Shown here piece after piece: positions 56,648 through 64,000 of a stretch of DNA of 64,000 nucleotides. The translations under genes and the position numbers were made by a program. Source of the DNA: Diphasiastrum complanatum (taxonomy: Eukaryota; Streptophyta; Lycopodiopsida; Lycopodiales; Lycopodiaceae); assembly GCA_029204225.1 (NCBI GenBank), contig CM055104.1, positions 51,115,457 to 51,179,456 on the forward strand, written 5' to 3'. Below the pieces are notes generated by a model. It was not told where the DNA came from and made no database searches. It was given only the letters and a program-made list of their open reading frames with translations. Position 1 is the first letter of the stretch, and each line of letters starts with the position of its first letter.

Positions 56648-57565
56648 TGTTGTAAAGTTGACTCGGGTGCGCCCAGCGTGCCCTGTAAGACTCTAAGGGG
56701 TGACACTCCCTAAGGTCCCAGAGCAAGTTAGAATGTCAAGGACTGAGCCTCCGACCTGTGGTGAGCCAGTCAAGTAGTCACAAGTCATGAGCTAGCTCTG
56801 GAGCTCGAGTCATGGCCTAGTTAGGAAGCAAGTTGATTTTGCTGCCGGGACGGCTCCCGGGACCTATGTCCGGGAGCCAGACTGATTCTGCCAGGCTTGC
56901 CAGGCTTAATCAGCAAAATAAAAACTAAGTCCTAAAAAGCATGCTTTACCAGAAAGCACTATATTTCAGGACATAGGGGGTGCGCCAAATCACACCAGAA
57001 CTATAGGGGGAGTATGGCAGACAGAAACTTGGGCAGCTCAACCAGCGCCAGGAATCCAGTCGCCAGGTCTCAGCTCCCTCTACCAGCACGAGCCAGGCAC
57101 AATGCCCAGCATGTGTTGGTGGCCCCGAGACCAGTCAGTCTATGTATGAATATAATCTCTTCCAAATTTAATAAAGTTGATCCTTGGGGATGATTACCAT
57201 TTCGGTTTCGCCTCCAGGATTGGTCCAAGTGGAAGGACCCTTACTACAACCTTTTTGCGTCGCCGCTGTCCAAGGGTTCACGTCACCGACGTGTGGCTCG
57301 CCGCTATGCCAATTGGTCAGTTTGGCGACCACTATTCCTTGGGTTTCGTGTGTGGCTTGTCTTTGCCTTTGGTTACCTTTTGGGGACGGATTCTGAGTTG
57401 GCTTTCGGGTTGGTTGGGATTCCTGTTTTGTTAAGTCTGAATGGTTAAGCTTGTTACGTTTCTAAGTTGGCTTTTACGTAAGTGCATGATGGATGAATGT
57501 TAGACTTAAGCATGTGTTGGGGAAACCGCTTAAGTCCCAGCGCCCTTTGAGGCGCCGACGCAACA
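56648..57565 (+). repeat. Left LTR of Gypsy H
   Basis: This 918-bp LTR ends GGCGCCGACGCAACA. It contains TTTAATAAAGTTGATCC, an AATAAA-type signal near 57168, which also lies in the right copy. Confidence 0.85.
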
Positions 57566-57655
57566 TGTGGTATCAGAGTCGACTAGCCGGTCAGCTACGC
57601 AAGTCTCATAGGGATGGTCACTTTTTGGGATTTGTCAGGACAACCGTTGTGCAAG

Positions 57656-58043
57656 GTGCTGCCCACAGTGTAAGCACGAGTGCGTCCACGGTCGGGGTGG
57701 TCGGCAGAACGAGGGACTTGATAAGGCAAGGTGCTGCCCTTGAGGTGTAAGCACGGTCAGTTCCCGTGGTTCGGGCCTGGCGCTGTCTGCACGTAGGATA
57801 GATGAGGCAATGTGCTGTCATTAGGTTGGTGAAAGCACGGTCTGCGCCTTGTGGGGTGCGGGGTGACATATTCGAACTGTACGGGTTGACCATTGATACA
57901 AAGATGCTGCTCGAATTCGGGTGTAAAGCACGGGTGGTTAGCTGCCGGTGCGGGATAGCTGCCGATCGTTTAGCTATAAGGGCTATCGACCAAAAAGTGG
58001 TGGGGCGTGACTGAGGCAATGTGCTGCTTAATGGTGAAAGCAC
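57656..58043 (+). repeat. Five GTGCT-AGCAC hairpin units in the H leader
   Basis: GTGCT pairs with AGCAC across loops of 12-17 bases at 57656-57677, 57731-57754, 57812-57838 and 58021-58043. A four-base version lies at 57905-57930. Each is preceded by a GGCAA-like box in most units. The units start 75, 81, 93 and 116 bases apart. Confidence 0.78.
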
Positions 58044-58260
58044 AGATGGTTGGATGGATGTTTCCCCGTGGGCTAATACTGTGATAGATTTGTGTGGGCG
58101 CGGCTAGGCAAAGGTCCTACGTCCGGTCTCAAGGGGAACGTGGCTTGAGAGGAATCCTCTGTGTTTGCTTTGGTTGGTATGTTCGTTTGTGGTGTGCTTT
58201 TTGGACCTGAATAACCCCTGGTTCCTTAATTTCTTCCAGTTGACTTGATCTAGTTGGGAG

Positions 58261-58636
58261 TTGAAAGAGGAGTTTACATTTGTGGGTGGACGACACACAA
58301 GTATGGAAAGGAGCTTCCATGGGGCAACCCCCAAGTTTGGTTCGAGATTATTATTCCTATCTGGAAAGATAGCGGGGAGGCAGTCAAATTTCATGATCGA
58401 CTCCGGAGCTTCACATAACTATATTTCAAGGAGCGTAGTGGAACAGTTTAGCTTGCCGACCAGGAATGTGACATCAACGCTCAAGCTAGAAACAGCAAAG
58501 GGAGACTGGATGCAGACAAAGCAACATTGAATATCCCGGTGCAGATTGAGAGATGGAAGGCTAAACTTAGCTCTCTGATTTTAGAGATGGATGCCTTTGA
58601 TGTAATTTTGGGCCTCCCCTGGAGGAATTTAGCGAT
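58261..58636 (+). pseudogene. Gypsy H aspartic protease remnant
   Basis: The frame 58261-58530 has FMIDSGASHNYIS, the active site with Asp at about 58399. It ends at a stop at 58528-58530. The fold's last strand, FDVILGLPW, is visible in another frame near 58590-58624. It runs directly into the RT start ([11 protein letters not shown]), so the usual spacer between protease and RT is deleted. Gag itself is absent from the 700-base leader. Confidence 0.78.
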
Positions 58637-59675
58637 GTGTTTCCGGAAGAACTCCTAGCTAAGTTACCTCCTCGAAGACCAGTGGACCATAAGATTGAGT
58701 TGGTACCAGGAACAGAACCAACTTCACGAGCACCCTATAGGATGTCCCAAGAAGAGTTGGTGGAACTGAAACGACAACTTGGTGAATTAATAGACAAAGG
58801 ATTCATTAGACCCAGTGCTTCACCTTTTGGAGCCGCAGTGTTATTCGTGGAAAAGGCGGACAAGACCCTGCGGATGTGTGTGGATTACCGCATGCTCAAC
58901 AAAGGTACCATCAAGAACAAGTACCCCATGCCTAGAATTGATGACCTGTTCGACCAGCTCAAACATGCCAGATATTTTAGCCGAATAGATCTTAGATCTG
59001 GATATCACCAAATTCGAATAGCTAAAGGCGATGAGCACAAAACGGCTCTTCGAACACGGTATGGGAGCCACGAATTCAGGGTGATGTCGTTCGGTCTAAC
59101 AAACGCACCAGCCACTTTTTGCACGTTGATGAACAACATTTTTCAAGACTGCTTAGATGAATTTGTCATTGTGTACATCGACGACATCTTGGTGTTTAGT
59201 CGTAGCCTCAAAGATCACATTAAACATTTAAGGACGGTCCTCCAACGACTAAGGAAGAATAGCTTGTTCGCGAAAAGAGAGAAATGTGAGTTTGTGGTAG
59301 AGAAAGCTGATTTCCTTGGACATGTTATAGGCTACGGACGAATTCGGATGGATCCTAAGAAGATCAAGACTATCTTGGATTGGCTGGCTCCTAAAACTGT
59401 TCACGACATCAAATCCTTTGTGGGGTTATGTAACTTTTACAGGAGATTCATTGAGGCTTTTAGCAAAATTGTGGCATCCACTGTTGGAGCAGACCAAGAC
59501 TCATCTAAAGACCACATGGACACCGGAATGCGAAGCAGCGTTTCAAGAACTAAAACGACGAATCACTCAAGAACCCATCCTTGCCTTACCGGACTTTAGT
59601 AAACCTTTCGAAATACATACAAACGCGTCGAACTTTGCTATTGGGGCCGTGTTGATGCAAGAAGGAAAACCTGTT
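58637..59675 (+). pseudogene. Gypsy H reverse transcriptase and RNase H start
   Basis: The 320-residue frame from 58637 holds the RT core: [68 protein letters not shown], and the catalytic YIDD at 59174-59185. The thumb region LGHVIG and [12 protein letters not shown] follows. One frameshift near 59478 moves the reading to the frame ending 59684 ([16 protein letters not shown]). RNase H starts with HTNASNFAIGAVLMQ; the catalytic Asp is Asn (59622-59624). The frame is cut at 59675, where it meets the LTR fragment. RNase H core, integrase and any chromodomain are lost. The motifs are of the Ty3/Gypsy chromovirus type. Confidence 0.88.
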
Positions 59676-60325
59676 GCAAAATAAAAATTAAGTCCTAAAA
59701 AGCGTGCTTTACCAGAAAGCATTATATTTCAGGACAGAGGGGGTGTGCCGAATCACACCAGAACTATAGGGGTTGTCCGGCAGACAGAAACTTGGGCAGC
59801 TCAACCAGCGCCAAGGAATCGAGTCGCCAGGTCTCAGCTCCCTCTACCATCACGAGCCAGACACAATGCTCAACACGTGTTGGTGGCCCCGAGACCAGTC
59901 ACTCTATGTATGAATGTAACCTCTTTCAAATTTAATAAAGTTGATCCTTGGGGATGATTACCATTTCGGTTTTGCCTCCGAGACCCAAGTGGAAGGACCC
60001 TTACTACAACCTTTTTGCGTCGCCGGTGTCCAAGGGTCCACGTCACCGACGTGTGGCTCGCCGCTATGCCAATTGGTCAGTTTGGCGACCACTATGCCTT
60101 GGGTTTCGTGTGTGGCTTGTCTTTGCCTTTGGTTACCTTTTGGGGACGGATTTTGAGTTGGCTTTCGGGTTGGTTGGGATTCCAGTTTTCTTAAGTCTGA
60201 ATGGTTAAGCTTGTTACGTTTCTAAGTTGGCTTTTATGTAAGTGCATGATGGATGAATGTTAGACTTAAGCGCGTGTTGGGGAAACCGCTCAAGTCCCAG
60301 CGCCCTTTGAGGCGCCGATGCAACA
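59676..60325 (+). repeat. Truncated right LTR of Gypsy H
   Basis: It lacks the first 265 bases of the left LTR. The junction lies at GTTGCAAAATAAAA, where the LTR has CAGCAAAATAAAA, so GCAAAATAAAA is a possible microhomology. Confidence 0.85.
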
Positions 60326-60512
60326 TCATCCTCTGTAATCGATCATCCTCCAGGCCATAGTCTATGTCTGCCTCAAGCTCTGCCTCAAGCTCTGCCTCAG
60401 CCATGGTCTCCAACCCTGGAGCTAGAATACCAAATCAACATCATCATCCTCCTCATCCTCCTCATCAACACCCATGCCCCTACCTGTCCCCTGGCCAACA
60501 TTTGTATCTTGA

Positions 60513-63070
60513 TCATGACCCACTCTGGAGTTTGTCCATCAATAATCGTCTAACCCGCAACATCTCTCTCTCTGTCTCTGCCGCAATGTCAGCAGCAACA
60601 TCAGCCCTCGGCATGGGTGCGGTGGAATTAGTGGGATCATCAACGCCTAGTAAATAATCCGAAGGCAAAACCTCTAGAAGGTCCACAATAGATGCAAGTC
60701 TGTCACTCAACCTTGCATTGGTGTTGCAAAAAACCAGCCATGTCATCTGTCCAATAGAAAGGCGATTACGCCTTTTCGTGTGGATCAATGAAAATGTGCT
60801 CCAGTTGCGCTCGCATACACTCTGGAGGAACAATCCTTTTGACAATCATAAAATTCAAAAAAGCGCATTAGTTGATTTCATCCATTTAACACCCATTTTT
60901 TATCACATAGAATTTGGTGTGTAAAGAAATACCCGTGACAGCACTCACAAGGCCAGCTTTTGTAGAGTTGGGCATGCATAACCATAGAGGTTCCACCAAG
61001 TCACCGCTCTCTCCCGTTTGCTGGGATTCAGCGCCGCGTGATAGCCAAACACACCAACCTGCCTCTTGAAGGCAATGTACTGTGTCTCAACATCATCTAT
61101 GTCAGTGAAGTGTCTGGCACCTCCATCCAAGTATCTCAACCAATCCAAACCTAGCTCCATGTCTGATGCCTACCGCTCAGATAGCCACATGGGGTGCAAC
61201 AGGTGGGCAACATCGTGAATCGGCCTATGGAACCAATTCCACCTGCGCTCCCAGATGTCCTGCAACACCACCATCCAATCATGTCCATGAACTCATAGAT
61301 AAGGCCCATAGTGCTGCCCTCAATGTCAACTAACCGCAAAACATGGTAGAACGAACTCATCATAGATGTAATGCTCTCAGCCGAATGCCAAAAATTATCG
61401 TCAAATACAATCCTCAAAAATCTCAAACCATCAGTCCTACTGGAGAAAGGCAGCTCCCTAAATGCAGCACTAGTGGCCATGTGTCTGAGTTGATGTCTGA
61501 CTCTAATAAGCCTATGCATGACAATCAGGTCGAATGCAAAACGTGTGGGAGCTGGTTTCTTCAGATCAAGTGAAGTAAAGGTGCGGAATAGGGCGAGGGC
61601 ATGCCTCTTCCGGGTGATAAATGTCACCACGACAAGGGCCATATCAACTATCGTGCGGATCCAGGGCAAGCGGTCAATATCCCTTAGTATAAGATCAATG
61701 TTATGTGCAGCACAGGAGTCCATTACTTGCGTTGTCGGTGACAACCTGCACTATGTTGGTAGGGCCAACCTCTTCTATAACCTCACTGATGATATCGAAC
61801 ATAAACTGTCCGTCAATGACCATCCCACCTCTACTAGCATCAATGGCCCGATAAAACATAGTGCTCATGCAGCAAGACACCAGTATGCTTATCACTGGCC
61901 GACGACGGGTGTCACTTTAGCCATCAGACATGATCGAGCACCCATAACTCTCCCTGGCCCATCTTAAGAGGCATCATCTGTGTGGTGAGCTCCTCTACCC
62001 TGGATGTAAGGTGGGTGGTACGGATAGCCTCAGCCATGGGTGGCCTGAAATGTGGAGCTGCAACAGCAACTGTAGCTATAGCCCTCTTGAAGGGCTCCGT
62101 GTCAACAATGGCAAATGGCAGGTTTAGCTCATAGATCATGTTTGCCAAAGCCTGTTGGGCCTCTACCTCGAGATGGGACTGAAAAGACTCCCCCATGGAC
62201 TATTGTCTATACTGGGAGCTGCGAGACGATCTATTGGAGGATGCCCTAGTGCGGTAAGCACTCCTACGAGGAGCAGGAGGAGGTATGTCAGTGGCAGGGG
62301 TGTGTCGAGGCTGGGGGGGAAACTGGGCCTGAGGGGGTTGTTGCGGCTGTGGGGGATGGTGGGGCTGTTGAGATGGTGTTGAAGAAGCTCCAAAAGAACC
62401 AGCCTCACCATGCTGTCTATCATCACCATCCTCATCATTAGAGTCTAAATCATCCTGATGTGTGGGGAAAGTGGATGGTATGTCCTGGGTGTCCTGTGAG
62501 AGACCATCTGGTGCCGACTCAGAGCGAAGAAATTAGAATGTCTGCGCTGGGCCATCTGAGTGACCGCAGGAGGACACTGTGGAAATGCACCCATTGGAAT
62601 AGATGCAGTAGAAGGAGGGGTGAGACGTGGTGCAGTGGGCTGTGGTGGTGCGGTAGGACATGGTGCAGTGGGTTGAGGAACAAGTGGTGGATGTGCATCA
62701 GGCTACGGGGGAGGAGCAGGAACATGAGGTTGAGGAGGACGTGGTGGTGGTGGACGAGGAGCTGGTGGATCCCGTGGGGTGGATGACACTACTGCATATA
62801 TATCAGGATCTAGTGACATCCCGGCCTGCGTCAATCGTGCTCCGTATATGTCAATGAGCCTACAACGCTCTTGAGCAGGCATGTGTGGACAAGGGAGGGA
62901 GCCTAAGCGTTTGCCATCACCCTTGACATCACCAAGGAGATGGCCTTTCAGCCTAGTGAGAGTGCTGACAAAACGAGCATGACAAAACCTACAGGTCCAT
63001 CTACGCGTCCCAGACCGAATGTCAGACCTAACAAACTCGGGGTCTTGGTCTACCTCACCCCATAGCTCAG
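60513..63070 (-). pseudogene. hAT copy 2 transposase, broken
   Basis: The BED zinc finger (CRFCHARFVSTLTRLKGH) lies at about 62940-63000 in a frame that starts with VAGDMPELWGEVDQD. A Pro-rich linker ends at 62703. Frames 62438-62163 and 62196-61924 bring the block before DUF659. The DUF659 part is at 61895-61701 (AIDASRGG, VTDNASN). The block 61744-61151 with HNIDLILRDIDRLPWIRTIV follows, then DWLRYLDGGARHFTDIDDVE (61160-60945). The hAT dimerisation motif CERNWSTFSLIHTKRRNRL is at about 60750-60815. At least five frame changes or stops separate these parts. It keeps the hATC motif better than copy 1 does. Confidence 0.78.
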
Positions 63071-63655
63071 GCATATCTCCTGCGACGGTATAAGATACAG
63101 GAAGTACAGAAGTGAAGTACTGAACAAGTGCAAGAAAAAACAAATGAGTTACCGTTTGGTTCCTGGATAAGTGGATATGCGCTCCCACACAATGCAATGA
63201 ACCTGGGAATGCCAACCCTGAACCCTATCAGGCTAAACCCCTAAACCTCTAGGAAAGGCCCTCCATAATGCAAAAAACCTGTTTTTTGCTCCAAAACTTA
63301 ACCTAAACCCTAACATTCTCTTTCTAGATAGGATGGTACAGTCTCTCTCTAGACTGTCCCAATCTCTCTCTATGATCCGAAATGCCTAGACCCTAAAAAT
63401 AAACCAGTTTGCATGAGGGAATGTTAAAAAACCTGATTTTTGACCAAAAAAAGCACACCTACAACTAAACCCTAATTTCCTCTCTCTATAGAGGCCACTA
63501 CAGTCTCTCTCTACCCTGCCCTCTTCTCTCTCATCAATCTGAGCAAACCTCTCTCTCAAACCAAAGCGCCCCCTCTCTCAATTTGTACCACAACAAATGT
63601 GAAATGAGGGACAAAAAACGAGCATTGAGGGGTTTTGGGGGGAAATGAATAAATA

Positions 63656-63802
63656 AATAAATATGAGTCATATTGTAAACATTGAATAGCTTGCTTCAAA
63701 TGATGAAGCAAATCAGTTTAGGAGTGCAAACGCAATGAAAAAAGAGTACAAGTCCATAATGAGAAATGGGAGACGGGAACTAGTGGACTAACTAGCAAAA
63801 AA
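63656..63802. other. Short spacer between hAT copy 2 and the Copia fragment
   Basis: No feature is seen. Similarity to hAT copy 1 ends near 63655, and the Copia RT similarity begins at about 63803. Confidence 0.5.
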
Positions 63803-64000
63803 GTTATTGGTTGTAAGTGTGTCTACAAGGTTAAATGCAAGCAGATGGATCTCTTGTCAATTACAAAGACAAGTTAGTACTGAAAGGTTATTGACAAGAG
63901 ATATGTATTGATTCTTATGAGTTTTTTGCTCCAATTGCTAAGTTATGTAATATGAACGTTGTTACAAGTTTATGCATGCATTAATTGATATGAAGCCTAT
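63803..64000 (+). pseudogene. Copia reverse transcriptase fragment, runs off the window
   Basis: The plus strand reads VIGCKCVYKVKC, and after a one-base shift ADGSLVNYKDKLVLKGY, then a stop and EFFAPIAKL. This is the N-terminal RT region of Copia elements (pattern of W-K-K---DG-----KARLVAKG). It is interrupted by stops and a frameshift and continues past 64000. Confidence 0.72.

Larger units (their letters stand above)
56648..60325 (+). mobile_element. Gypsy element H, internally deleted
   Basis: The left LTR is 56648-57565 (918 bp), TGTTG to CAACA. The primer site TGGTATCAGAGTC is at 57568-57580, two bases on. The right LTR fragment (59676-60325) matches the left LTR from 56913 onward. Flanks TCATA (56643-56647) and TCATC (60326-60330) are the target duplication with one change. 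Protease, RT and the start of RNase H remain. Confidence 0.87.
55766..63655 (-). mobile_element. hAT transposon copy 2, split by Gypsy H
   Basis: Read on the minus strand, it starts near 63655 (AAATGAATAAATAAATAA and GA-rich leader shared with copy 1) and ends near 55766 in GAACCGT repeats. The transposase lies at 63070-60513. Gypsy H (56648-60325) separates the last part of the element (56647-55766). The 5' terminus is cut: the GAACCGT cluster of copy 1 is absent beyond 63655. About 350 bases near 56370-56640 have no counterpart in copy 1. Confidence 0.75.

Noticed and set aside
57618-58043. 141-residue minus-strand frame in the Gypsy H leader
   Set aside because: It has no known motif and overlaps the hairpin array; open by chance in a GC-richer stretch.

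Overview
This is nuclear DNA from a seed plant, most likely a flowering plant; the species cannot be named from the window. The reasons are a nuclear-encoded plastid ribosomal protein with a transit peptide, a spliced choline-transporter-like gene with GT-AG introns, plant-type Copia, Gypsy and hAT transposons, and initiator-tRNA-Met-type primer sites. Only two genes look functional. The rest is transposon sequence of several ages, much of it nested.

Region by region. (1) 941-12165, minus: a three-exon gene for a 605-residue choline-transporter-like (CTL) membrane protein. Its first intron is about 9.2 kb and holds a 5-kb hAT transposon (about 3172-8128), with a 516-bp solo LTR inside it, plus another solo LTR (10316-10696). 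(2) 12166-20150: gene-poor DNA with an 84-bp tandem duplication, a G20 run, a badly decayed antisense Gypsy element (14.7-19.1 kb) and a clean 575-bp hAT-type MITE with an 8-bp target duplication. (3) 20.2-31.0 kb: Gypsy gag/protease remnants (plus strand), a small Copia-like LTR with primer site, a decayed Copia element (minus), and a chromodomain/LTR cluster that looks internally inverted. (4) 31.0-40.8 kb: a Russian doll. Copia A (minus) is interrupted in gag by a near-complete Copia B (32102-38423) and at its start codon by a 1156-bp solo LTR (38551-39706). (5) 40835-54135: a large Athila/Tat-like Gypsy element G with an LTR at each end and a 3.5-kb leader. The leader holds an unusual ~2-kb array of about 30 same-strand GAGTCAT motifs. 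Copia F (46345-51894) is inserted in G. (6) 54405-54788, plus: the gene for plastid ribosomal protein PSRP6 (cL38), whose ATG lies only 270 bp from the LTR of G. (7) 55.77-63.66 kb: a second hAT copy on the minus strand, split by Gypsy H (56648-60325). (8) 63.8-64.0 kb: the start of another Copia RT fragment.

The two host genes are unrelated: one is a membrane transporter-like protein, the other a chloroplast 50S subunit protein. All elements with readable coding domains have stops, frameshifts or deletions, so none looks autonomous. Most element boundaries rest on LTR pairs, target-site duplications and primer sites read by eye.
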